This document shows positions 17,635-25,444 of a DNA stretch of 64,000 bases, in pieces (position 1 is the first letter of the stretch; every line of letters starts with the position of its first letter). Under the pieces are notes generated by a model that worked only from the letters and a program-made list of their open reading frames with translations, made no database searches and was not told where the DNA came from. The stretch lies in NCBI GenBank assembly GCA_964507445.1, contig CAZDQF010000012.1:92747-156746 (forward strand), written 5' to 3'. This DNA is from GCA-2683135 sp964507445 (GTDB taxonomy: Bacteria; Planctomycetota; GCA-002687715). The position numbers were made by a program, and so were the translations under genes.

Positions 17635-17815
17635 GAGCGATCCCAAGACGGGGGACCGCGTGCACGACCGCGATCCCCCCACACCTCACACGAAACAAGG
17701 GGGAACACCGTCCCGGCGAGCCTGCTCACATGGGGTCTCGAACAGGCTCACCAGGGCGGGGAACGAGCAACCTACAGATGTGGTGGACGCAGAATCAAAC
17801 CCACTCCTCGGGCTC

Positions 17816-18325
17816 ATGGATCTTCACCTGATTCCCGGTCATTTCTCTGAAGCGGCGACGCGTCTCGCCGAGCGGATCGGCGTGCCCGTCGCTCACGTCA
17901 CGCCCGGTCTGAGTCAACGGACAGACGTGGACGTGCCCTTGCTCGGCGGCCGTTCTCGGCCGGCGACCGTGGAGGCGTTCGGCGGCGAGCCGGCCGGGCG
18001 GGTGTTCATGTCCATCTCCTTCACCGACGACGTGATCAGCGATGCCCTGACCATCAAGGACCTGGAGATCGGCCTCATGGGTCTCGCCTGCGCCGCCATG
18101 GGAGGGGAGGAGCAGGGCGCGGTGCTGATCGGCGAGGCGCTGGGGCCCGTCGGAGCAGGGGTGCCGCGGGGGACTCTGGGAGAGCAGACCCGAGCGTTGC
18201 TGACGCTGCACGGAGAAGCCGCTCAGGTGCTGGTGGTGTGTCCCGGCACCTCTCAGAGCCTGGGGGAGCTGGACGGCTACCTCAGGGAGCCTCTCGGAGA
18301 TCTGGTGACGTACCGGCTGATGTGA
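17816..18325 (+). CDS. Conserved-looking protein of unknown function
   Basis: 169 residues from ATG 17816. The frame is open back to GTG 17660, but those residues are low-quality and GTG 17660 sits in a hairpin; the true start may also lie at GTG 17779 or 17782. The composition is that of a soluble alpha/beta protein with no signal peptide, membrane segment or Cys motif. Its beta-strand/helix pattern (HLIPGHFSEAATRLAERIGV, QVLVVCPGTSQSLGELDGYL) looks genuine. I do not recognise the family. Its stop TGA (18323-18325) abuts the opposite-strand stop of the next gene, so the two convergent genes end without a gap. Confidence 0.55.
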   Translation: MDLHLIPGHFSEAATRLAERIGVPVAHVTPGLSQRTDVDVPLLGGRSRPATVEAFGGEPAGRVFMSISFTDDVISDALTIKDLEIGLMGLACAAMGGEEQGAVLIGEALGPVGAGVPRGTLGEQTRALLTLHGEAAQVLVVCPGTSQSLGELDGYLREPLGDLVTYRLM

Positions 18326-20401
18326 TCAGCGCAGCGCCTCCTCGATACGCGCCGCCACCTCTTCCGGCGTCCTGGCCGGCTCCAGGCAGGTCTTGCCGAC
18401 ACAGACCAGGACGAACGGCGGCCCTTCAGCGCCCTGCTTCCGGGTGACGGCGGCGAATGGCTGGTAGATCCGGCGTACGGACTGCAACAGACCTTCACCT
18501 CCCGCGCCGTGAAGCTCGACCCTGACGGCCGGCCGTCGGACCAGGTCCAGTGCGATCAGCGTCTGCGTGGCCGCCCTGGGGGAACGGGTCAACTCTGAGT
18601 TCACCGCCTTCAGCACCTCATGTGCGCGGGACATGACGCCGTCGTCTGCTGTGAGGAGCGCCAGCCTCACGAGCCCCGTGATCGCCAGCGATGACCCACA
18701 GGGGCGCGCCCCGTCGAAGAGGTCGCGGGTCTGCACGATGAGGTCCGCGGCGGTGGAGTCGACGAAGCCGCCGTCCTCGTGTTTGAAGTGGGCGTCCAGG
18801 ACCTGGGCCATCTGCTTCGCCCGCTGCAGCCACCGGTCATCGAGGGTGGTCTCGTGCAGGTCCAGGTAGGCGGTCATCATGGCGCCGTGATCCGAGAGTT
18901 CGCCGTCGTGCCGGGTCCGGTCCCCCACCATGGAGCGGCGAAATCGCCCATCCTTCTGACGGAGGTGGCGCTCCAGGTGTTCCATGATCTTGACCGCTTC
19001 GGCGACGTAGCGGGGGTCGCCGAGGGCGGTGCCTGATCTGGCGAGGGCCGAGATCATGAGCCCGTTCCAGCCCGTGAGCACCTTGGTGTCCGCCATGGGT
19101 TGGGGGTGCCCCGCTCGCGCCTTGAGCAGCTTGGGCCGCGCCGATGCCAGCAACGCCTCCGCCCGCTTCGGCGTGATGCCGAGGCCGGCGGCTACCTTGG
19201 TGATGGGCTCGGCGGCATACAGGACGTTGGTCCCGGTCTTGTGTGTCGGGGCGGACTCTTCGCGCCAGTTGCCATCCTCGGTAGCGCCGCACCATGCCAC
19301 CACCAACGCGGCCTCTTCCTTGGTGAGCAGGTCGTGGAGCTCCTTCAGCTTCCAGACGTAAGTGGCGCCTTCCACGTGGTCCGCGTCGGCGTCGTAGGCG
19401 CTGATGAAGCCGCCCCCGGCGTCGCGCATCTCGGACAAGCACCAGTCGAGGGTCTGGCGCAGCGCGCGTTCGTAGCGTTCGTCTCCCCACACCAGATAGA
19501 CCTCGGCCAACAGCTGGGACAACAAGGCCTGGTCGTAGAGCATCTTCTCGAAGTGAGGGAGCTTCCAGAACCGGTCCGTGCTGTATCGATGGAAGCCGCC
19601 GGCGAGGTGATCCCGGATACCTCCCGCCAGGATGGCATCCACGAGGCGTTTCACGGAGGCACCATGGGTGCGCGCGTCACCCATCCGGGCGGCCTGCCGG
19701 AGGAGGAACAGCGGTACGCTCGGGCTGGGGAACTTGGGGGCCCTGCTGAATCCTCCGAACTCCCGGTCCTCCGTGGCGATGATCGCCTGATAGGTCTCCT
19801 CCAGCAGCTCCAGATCCGGCAGGTCCTCGGTGGCTCCTCGTCGCTGTGTCGCGGCGAGGTAGTCCGCGAACTCGGTCGTGTATTCCGCGATGCCCTTGCG
19901 CCGCTTCTCGTCTCCCCAGGCGGCGACAATGTTCTCGAGCAGCGGCTTGAATTGCGACGGGGGCAGGTAGGTGTCGACGAAGAACGGTTTCTTGTCAGCG
20001 GTCAGGAACGCCGACAGGGGCCAGCCCCCAGCGGCCTGCTTCATGATCTGACACGCGCGCATGTAGACGCGGTCCACGTCGGGGCGTTCCTCCCGGTCCA
20101 GCTTCACCGAGACGAAGTGCTGGTTCATGTACTTGGCGATGGACGCGTCCTGGAAGCACTCTCGCTGCATGACGTGGCACCAGTGGCAGGCGGAGTAGCC
20201 GACGCTCAAGAACACGGACTTGTCCTCCCGGCGGGCCTTCTCGAAGGCCTCTTTCCCCCATGGGTACCAATCCACCGGGTCGTGTTCGTGCTGCCGCAGG
20301 TAGGGGCTCTGCTCCTTGGCCATCCGATTGGTCGGCTTGGGCTCCTGGGCGATCAGGGGGGCCGTGACCAGGATCAGGGCCGCAGATGCGAAGTGGTTCA
20401 T
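18326..20401 (-). CDS. YyaL/DUF255 thioredoxin-domain protein, exported form
   Basis: 691 residues. The N-terminal thioredoxin-like domain carries the diagnostic QSPYLRQHEHDPVDWYPWG and the CHWCHVM motif (about residues 71-77). An (alpha/alpha)6 barrel resembling N-acylglucosamine epimerases fills the rest (GGIRDHLAGGFHRYSTD, WFLPHFEKMLYD-like FWKLPHFEKMLYDQ, LTGWNGLMISALA). It matches the family of bacterial YyaL and human SPATA20, whose biochemical role is unclear. Unlike most members, it starts with a signal-peptide-like MNHFASAALILVTAPLIAQ. The minus-strand TACAAT lies 6 nt before ATG, so it may be transcribed without a leader although M14 is only 24 bp upstream. Confidence 0.93.
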   Translation of the reverse strand: MNHFASAALILVTAPLIAQEPKPTNRMAKEQSPYLRQHEHDPVDWYPWGKEAFEKARREDKSVFLSVGYSACHWCHVMQRECFQDASIAKYMNQHFVSVKLDREERPDVDRVYMRACQIMKQAAGGWPLSAFLTADKKPFFVDTYLPPSQFKPLLENIVAAWGDEKRRKGIAEYTTEFADYLAATQRRGATEDLPDLELLEETYQAIIATEDREFGGFSRAPKFPSPSVPLFLLRQAARMGDARTHGASVKRLVDAILAGGIRDHLAGGFHRYSTDRFWKLPHFEKMLYDQALLSQLLAEVYLVWGDERYERALRQTLDWCLSEMRDAGGGFISAYDADADHVEGATYVWKLKELHDLLTKEEAALVVAWCGATEDGNWREESAPTHKTGTNVLYAAEPITKVAAGLGITPKRAEALLASARPKLLKARAGHPQPMADTKVLTGWNGLMISALARSGTALGDPRYVAEAVKIMEHLERHLRQKDGRFRRSMVGDRTRHDGELSDHGAMMTAYLDLHETTLDDRWLQRAKQMAQVLDAHFKHEDGGFVDSTAADLIVQTRDLFDGARPCGSSLAITGLVRLALLTADDGVMSRAHEVLKAVNSELTRSPRAATQTLIALDLVRRPAVRVELHGAGGEGLLQSVRRIYQPFAAVTRKQGAEGPPFVLVCVGKTCLEPARTPEEVAARIEEALR

Positions 20402-20407
20402 CCCCGC

Positions 20408-20413
20408 ATTGTA
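20408..20413 (-). promoter_or_regulatory. Candidate -10 element (TACAAT) of the yyaL-like gene
   Basis: On the minus strand TACAAT is followed by GCGGGG and the ATG at 20401, a 6-nt spacing that matches other presumed leaderless starts here. The -35 would fall inside the end of the upstream M14 gene and is weak. Confidence 0.45.
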
Positions 20414-20425
20414 GCGGGCGGAGCC

Positions 20426-22927
20426 CTATGGAATCACGTAGCGGACGCCTCCCGCGATGCTGGTCGCGGCGGGCGTGGCGTCCACGGTTACCCCGGAGAT
20501 GATGAACGACCAGCCCGAGACCACCGGGGTGTTGGGGATCACCAGCTGCGCCGAGGCGGAGCCCTGGTGATCCAACACTCCGTAGAAGTCCTGGAACACG
20601 GAGGGGAACAGGGGGACCATGCCGAACAGGTCGTCCTCATCCAGGGGGACGACTCCGATGCCGGTGGAGACTCCTTGCAACGCGCTGCGCGCCACGCCGA
20701 GCAGGTAGGTGGCGTGGGGGTGATGCGGCGCGGTGACCTGGACGGTGGACGTGCTGCCCGCCATGGGGCTCCCCGTCACGGTCAGGTCCATGGGCGGTTC
20801 GAACCCGTGCAAGGAGAGGTCATCGATGGCGACCTCGAGGATGTCCAGTGAAGGCCAGTCGACCGCGCGGAACCGGATGCGCATGGCGCTGGTTCTGGGG
20901 AGGTGGTCTTCGAGCACGTGGGTCACTTCGACCCACTGGGGCTGGTTGAGGGTGACCACCTCCATGGGCTTCCAGGTGTCTCCTCCGTCGTTGGAGAGCG
21001 AGACCTCCAGGAACCCTGACCCGAGGTTGGAGACCGCGAACCACCGCCAGTAGGTGAGCCGTGGTCGGAAGAGGTGCGAGGCGTCCAGCAACGGGGAGAT
21101 CAGGGTGGTGATCCCGTCCACATCGTGGGTGGCGTGGTTCCCGGGGCTGCCGCCCAGGTCTCCCGTGACCCAGCAGTGGGTGCCCGGCGCCGGGGTGTGG
21201 TCATGATCCGGGTTCCACAGCTGGTTGGCGAACGTGGTGCCCGTGGGGGCCGCCAGGACCCAATCGCCAGCGGATGAGATCTCGTTGTGCACGGTCCAGC
21301 CACCCTGGCCGCTCTCGAAGTCCTCGAACAACGTGGGCGCCGCTTCCAGGCCCGCAGGTTGGGAGACCGTGACCCGGCTGGGGGCGCCCAGAGGGCCCTC
21401 CACGACGATGTCGAAGGTCACCTCCGCCCCCACCGGCGTCGCCGCGTTGATCTGAACTTGCATGGGGCTGCCGTTTGAAGCGGTGCCGCCGTGGGCCGCG
21501 ACCACGCCGACGCTGACCGGGCCGCCCAGGACCTGGACCCACGGGTTCGTGCTCTCGATCCGCAGCTCGAAGGTGTCCGGGCTGACGCCTCCGTTGCTCA
21601 CGGTGGCGCTGACGTCCAGGACCTCCCCCGGGTCCCAGCTCCCGTTGGATTGCCCGGAGTCGATGACGTCGAAATCCAGGATCCGTGGATCCGGTCCCGT
21701 GATCCGAGTCACGTGCTTGAGGAAGGCGAAGGCGTCCTCGCAGATGGGGATGATGCGAGACGTGGATGGCCAGAAGCCGTCCGTCAGGCTGCCCAGCTCT
21801 GCTGCGAAGGACCAGACGCTCTCACCGCCGTTGACGGCGCCGTAGTGCCAATCAAGAGACGTCCCGTTGGCAGGCTGGCCCAGGAGCGAGTAGGAGTGGC
21901 CCGTTGCGTACTGGGGGGAGAGGTGCGCGAGCTCGGAGGCGAAGGTGTCATAGATGGGCTGCACAGCGGAGGACGCGGTGGCGCCAAAGGCATACCCCGG
22001 GGGTATGAACACGTAGGAGCCGAACGCGTGCAGGGTGAAGTACCCGGCGAGCCGTGCTCCGAGGCTGGTGGACAGACCCTTGATGGCTGCCGCACACGGT
22101 TCGCTGAAGGGCGCCGTGCCCCGATAGTAAGGAGAGCTGGGGGTAGCGCTGGAGCCCACCTCATCGAGGCCCCACTGGAAGGCGTAGTTGCGGTTGGGGT
22201 CCACGCCCACGGAGCCGTCGCTGTTGATGCGCCGGTTCTTCCTCCAGACGCCGCCGCCACCGGGGTGGGTCGCTTCGTTGTGGACGAACCCGTCTACGTT
22301 CACCAGGGGCACGATGTACAGCTCCCGATGGTCCACGAGGCTGGTCAGCTCCGGGTCCACGCCGTGCCCTTCGCACAGCCGTTTGGCGAACCAGACGCAG
22401 GCCTGCACGGTGATGGGTTCGCGACCGTGATGCCCCCCGTCGATGACCACCGCCGGTTCGTTCTCGCTGACCTGAGGGTTATCGGAGATCTTCCACATCC
22501 AGATGTCACGCCCCTCGAGGGTGAGGCCCAGGGAGACCTTCGGGGCGACCAGATTGGGATGGAGGGCCCGGAGCTCGTCCATGGCGGCGACCACCTCCTG
22601 GTGCGTGTAGTACCCCCCCATGGACCCCTGCCCGAAGGGGGGCGTCCCCACCCATCGCGACGCCGTCTGGAGCCGTGAGGCGTAGTCCTGCTCCACGTTC
22701 CAGCTGACGACCCGCGCCGCGAATCCCATGGCGCGGAGCCTCGAGAGGGACTCGGCGTCACCGAAGACGCGCGGCTCCGGGGTCATGCGGATCACGTCGA
22801 ACGACCCGCACTGCAGGCGCTCCATGTCCACCTTCCCCTTCAACGGGACCGCGATTTCGAGGGTCTGCGTCGAGGCGCCCGGCGAGGCGCACCACATCGC
22901 GCAGAGTAGGAGCAGGGTGTTCTTCAT
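20426..22927 (-). CDS. Exported M14 zinc carboxypeptidase with C-terminal beta modules
   Basis: 833 residues from ATG 22927, which opens a signal peptide (MKNTLLLLCAMWCASPGAS); the open frame upstream of it is not protein-like. The M14 catalytic domain spans about residues 90-400: zinc ligands in GGHHGREP (His165, Glu168) and TLHAFGSY (His about 299), substrate-binding NRNYAFQW, and the catalytic Glu in FAAELGS (about 376). A CARDB-like segment (about 405-530) and a jelly-roll-like region beginning FEDFESGQGGW (about 535-705) follow. The last 120 residues are the C-terminal module shared with other exported proteins of the window. Its role is presumably extracellular peptide degradation. It lies 124 bp downstream of the membrane-protein gene and 24 bp before the yyaL-like gene. 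Confidence 0.92.
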   Translation of the reverse strand: MKNTLLLLCAMWCASPGASTQTLEIAVPLKGKVDMERLQCGSFDVIRMTPEPRVFGDAESLSRLRAMGFAARVVSWNVEQDYASRLQTASRWVGTPPFGQGSMGGYYTHQEVVAAMDELRALHPNLVAPKVSLGLTLEGRDIWMWKISDNPQVSENEPAVVIDGGHHGREPITVQACVWFAKRLCEGHGVDPELTSLVDHRELYIVPLVNVDGFVHNEATHPGGGGVWRKNRRINSDGSVGVDPNRNYAFQWGLDEVGSSATPSSPYYRGTAPFSEPCAAAIKGLSTSLGARLAGYFTLHAFGSYVFIPPGYAFGATASSAVQPIYDTFASELAHLSPQYATGHSYSLLGQPANGTSLDWHYGAVNGGESVWSFAAELGSLTDGFWPSTSRIIPICEDAFAFLKHVTRITGPDPRILDFDVIDSGQSNGSWDPGEVLDVSATVSNGGVSPDTFELRIESTNPWVQVLGGPVSVGVVAAHGGTASNGSPMQVQINAATPVGAEVTFDIVVEGPLGAPSRVTVSQPAGLEAAPTLFEDFESGQGGWTVHNEISSAGDWVLAAPTGTTFANQLWNPDHDHTPAPGTHCWVTGDLGGSPGNHATHDVDGITTLISPLLDASHLFRPRLTYWRWFAVSNLGSGFLEVSLSNDGGDTWKPMEVVTLNQPQWVEVTHVLEDHLPRTSAMRIRFRAVDWPSLDILEVAIDDLSLHGFEPPMDLTVTGSPMAGSTSTVQVTAPHHPHATYLLGVARSALQGVSTGIGVVPLDEDDLFGMVPLFPSVFQDFYGVLDHQGSASAQLVIPNTPVVSGWSFIISGVTVDATPAATSIAGGVRYVIP

Positions 22928-23051
22928 GTACCGGCAGGGTCGTTGGCCGACGGGTTCGAGCGGGCGCGCACTTGATCGAGGGCAGTGTACCGCCGAGGGA
23001 ACGGCCAGCGCCACGCTAATCCTGCGAACAACCTCTGCCTTGTCGCGGCGC

Positions 23052-24167
23052 TCAGTCGTCTTGCGGAGCGTCTTCGTTCGTCGCTTCCGGCGGCGGCGCA
23101 GGGGTCGGGACTCCAGGCCCCTGCAGCGAGTCGGGGGCCACGTCAGCATAGTCCAGCCCATCCACGTCCTTGCGGAGGATGAGGAACAGGGATGAGAACG
23201 CCCCGAAGACGAACGAGATGATCGTGCCCCAGAGGAGCAGGCGATAGATCAGGTGGACCAGCCCGTAGCCGCAGGCGCAGAGCCACTGGAACCCGCTCAG
23301 GCCGGACGTGTCCCCGGTGACCATCTGCGCAAACTCACCGTCGGCCCAGAGCGGAGCCATGGACCTGGCGATGACCGTCTCTACCAGCCTGCCGTCGATG
23401 AACAGACCGTGGATCAGGTCCACGAACAGCCACACGACGGTGAGGTGGAGCACCAGGGGCAGGGCGCGAGCGAACACATAGTTGATGGACTTGCCGAGGG
23501 AGTCGTAGGTGCCTTTGCGCTCGGTGGCGATGGCCGCCGGGACGAAGCCCAACGACACGACGCCGGCCACCCCGAGGAGCACGGCGATGACGCTTGAGAT
23601 CAGGACCAGGGGGACCACCAGGATGCCGAGCACCCAGCCGATCCACGGGATCCAGGTGACGATGCCCGCGATGTGGTTACACAGCAGCAGGAAGGCGATG
23701 GGCAGCAGCACCGCCAACGGATACAGCATCCCCGTCAGCTTGACCTGCCAGGCGTAGGAGAACGCGTCTCCGATCGGGCAGTACTCATCCTTGGCGACGC
23801 GGAGGACCAGGGTCCGGCAGATGGCGACGCCGAACGTGGACCACAGGAAGAAGAACAGGATGACCTGTCCCGCGAACACCACGCCCAGATGATCGACCGG
23901 GTCGGACGCGCTCGCGGTCGGCCACGAGAGGGAGGCCACGGCGTTCCATGCCTCGGCGGGGAATTGACCCGCCAGGAGATCCGCTCGCTCGCTGAACGAA
24001 GGGGCGTTGTCGGCGTCCACGCCCTCGGGCAACCCAGCGAACATGGCGAGTCCGAAGGAGCCCGCCCAGAAGACCACCACCGCGACGGCGGCCAGGGCCA
24101 TGGCGTTGAGTGAGAGCGGAAACCAGAGGACCCGGAAGACCTTGAAGAGGCTCGTGTTTTCGCTCAT
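23052..24167 (-). CDS. Multi-pass membrane protein of unknown function
   Basis: 371 residues with about six hydrophobic segments (near residues 18-44, 95-118, 150-170, 175-215, 240-262, 305-335), a charged N-terminus and a proline- and acid-rich cytosolic tail (PTPAPPPEATNEDAPQDD). There is no signal peptide and no recognisable catalytic motif. The pattern, with a central amphipathic stretch FVPAAIATERKGTYDSLGKS between membrane pairs, is reminiscent of the DUF4013/YesL-like class of channel-less membrane proteins, but this is only an impression. The start is ATG 24167 with AGGAG about 15 nt upstream; TACCAT further upstream could be the -10 element. It heads a leftward gene group with M14 and the yyaL-like gene. 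Confidence 0.8.
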   Translation of the reverse strand: MSENTSLFKVFRVLWFPLSLNAMALAAVAVVVFWAGSFGLAMFAGLPEGVDADNAPSFSERADLLAGQFPAEAWNAVASLSWPTASASDPVDHLGVVFAGQVILFFFLWSTFGVAICRTLVLRVAKDEYCPIGDAFSYAWQVKLTGMLYPLAVLLPIAFLLLCNHIAGIVTWIPWIGWVLGILVVPLVLISSVIAVLLGVAGVVSLGFVPAAIATERKGTYDSLGKSINYVFARALPLVLHLTVVWLFVDLIHGLFIDGRLVETVIARSMAPLWADGEFAQMVTGDTSGLSGFQWLCACGYGLVHLIYRLLLWGTIISFVFGAFSSLFLILRKDVDGLDYADVAPDSLQGPGVPTPAPPPEATNEDAPQDD

Positions 24168-24309
24168 CAGAAGATGACTCCTGCGCCGCGCGCGCGGTCA
24201 TGGTAGAGCAGAGCATAGGGGTGGGCAAGCGCGGGTGGGCCCGGTGTCCCACCCCATGGCGCTTCGCTTCCGGGCAGCGCATCCGGATCGCAGAGGACAG
24301 GACCGAATC

Positions 24310-25353
24310 ATGACCGTATCACCGGAAGATCCGCGTTACTCCCGTCAGGTGCTGTTCAAGCCCATCGGCGCGGAGGGGCAGCGTCGGCTGTCAGAGAGCA
24401 CGGTGGCCATCGTCGGCTGTGGAGCCCTGGGGGCGTCCCTGGCGGAGCAGGCGTCACGGGTGGGCTTCGGCGGCTTGTTGCTCATTGATCGGGACGTGGT
24501 GGAGGAGTCGAACCTCGGTCGGCAATCCCTGTACACGGCGCAGGACGCGGAAGAGGGGTTGCCCAAGGCGGCGGCCTTGTCGCGTCACTTGAAGGCCTTC
24601 AATCCGGACCTCGTGGTGACGGCTTCCGTCTCCGATCTCAACGGGGCTACGGTGGATGGCCTGCTGAATGGAGCCGACCTGATCCTGGACGGGACCGATA
24701 ATTTCGAGACGCGCTACTTGCTCAACGACTGGTGCGTGTCGCGCGGGGTTCCATGGATCTATGGGGCCTGCGTCGCCAGCCGTGGCCTCACGGCGGTGAT
24801 CGTCCCTGGAGAGACCCCCTGTCTACGGTGCCTCTTTCCGGCGCCGCCGCCCGCCGGTGCTGCGGAGACCTGCGACACCAGCGGTATCATCGCGCCGGCA
24901 GCCACGGTGATCGCCGCGCTGCAGATGGCGGAGGCCCTCAAGATCCTCGCCGGAGCGCGAGACGACGTTCGTGGGACCCTCTTCTCCATCGAGCTCTGGC
25001 CGTTCAGGGTTATTGAGCTGGGGGGTACAAACCCGCAGCCGCGGGCCGACTGTCCTTGCTGTGCGGAGCGTCGGTTTGATTGGCTCGACGAAACCGCGAG
25101 GACCCGGACGTTGACCTATTGCGGTCGAGATGCGGTACAGGTTGTTCCCCCCCAGAAGGGGCGAGCCTTCGACCTGGACGCGGTGGAGCGCCGACTTGCG
25201 GAGTCGTTCCTCTGCCGCCGCAATGACTACGTGCTGAAGGTCGAGCTGACGAAGCACGAGTTGACGGTGTTTGACGACGGCCGGGCTCTGGTCTCTGGCA
25301 CCGCTGACGCCGAGGAGGCGCGCTCGATCTACGATCGATACGTGGGAAGTTGA
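24310..25353 (+). CDS. ThiF/MoeB-type E1-like adenylyltransferase
   Basis: 347 residues. The enzyme class adenylates the C-terminal Gly of ubiquitin-like sulfur carriers (ThiS, MoaD). Visible are the nucleotide loop GCGALG (residues 37-42), the Arg/Lys catalytic region NLGRQSLY and GLPKAA, DGTDNFETR, two zinc-binding pairs (CLRC about 171; CPCC about 249) and the catalytic Cys in ETCDTSG. After the last zinc pair comes a C-terminal extension of about 90 residues starting TYCGRDAVQV, which MoeB and HesA lack. No sulfur-carrier protein is encoded nearby. The start ATG 24310 is chosen because AGGAC lies 5 nt before it and the conserved RYSRQV begins nine residues in. Confidence 0.92.
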   Translation: MTVSPEDPRYSRQVLFKPIGAEGQRRLSESTVAIVGCGALGASLAEQASRVGFGGLLLIDRDVVEESNLGRQSLYTAQDAEEGLPKAAALSRHLKAFNPDLVVTASVSDLNGATVDGLLNGADLILDGTDNFETRYLLNDWCVSRGVPWIYGACVASRGLTAVIVPGETPCLRCLFPAPPPAGAAETCDTSGIIAPAATVIAALQMAEALKILAGARDDVRGTLFSIELWPFRVIELGGTNPQPRADCPCCAERRFDWLDETARTRTLTYCGRDAVQVVPPQKGRAFDLDAVERRLAESFLCRRNDYVLKVELTKHELTVFDDGRALVSGTADAEEARSIYDRYVGS

Positions 25354-25382
25354 CGAGCGATCTCCGTGGGCTGGCCCAGAAC

Positions 25383-25426
25383 GCGAAGCGCCCCCCGAAG
25401 ACCTCGGTCTTCGGGGGGCGCTTCGC
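25383..25426. terminator. Bidirectional hairpin between convergent genes
   Basis: A perfect 21-bp inverted repeat (25383-25403 and 25406-25426) has only a 2-nt centre. It sits between the stop of the E1-like gene (25353) and the stop of the convergent surface-protein gene (25445). No U-tract follows on either strand. It is probably a two-way terminator or mRNA 3'-end stabiliser. Confidence 0.7.
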
Positions 25427-25444
25427 CATGCGAGGGACCTGTCC

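Noticed and set aside
17660..17815. Upstream GTG start for the unknown protein
   Set aside because: The GTG is part of a weak hairpin after yqgE and the encoded residues look random.
19100..20851. A 583-codon plus-strand frame across the yyaL-like gene and the end of M14
   Set aside because: It spans two real minus-strand genes and the gap between them, with no domain of its own.
21491..22678. A 395-codon plus-strand frame opposite the M14 peptidase
   Set aside because: The translation is Arg/Gly/Asp rich without domains; the minus-strand frame shows full M14 catalytic residues.
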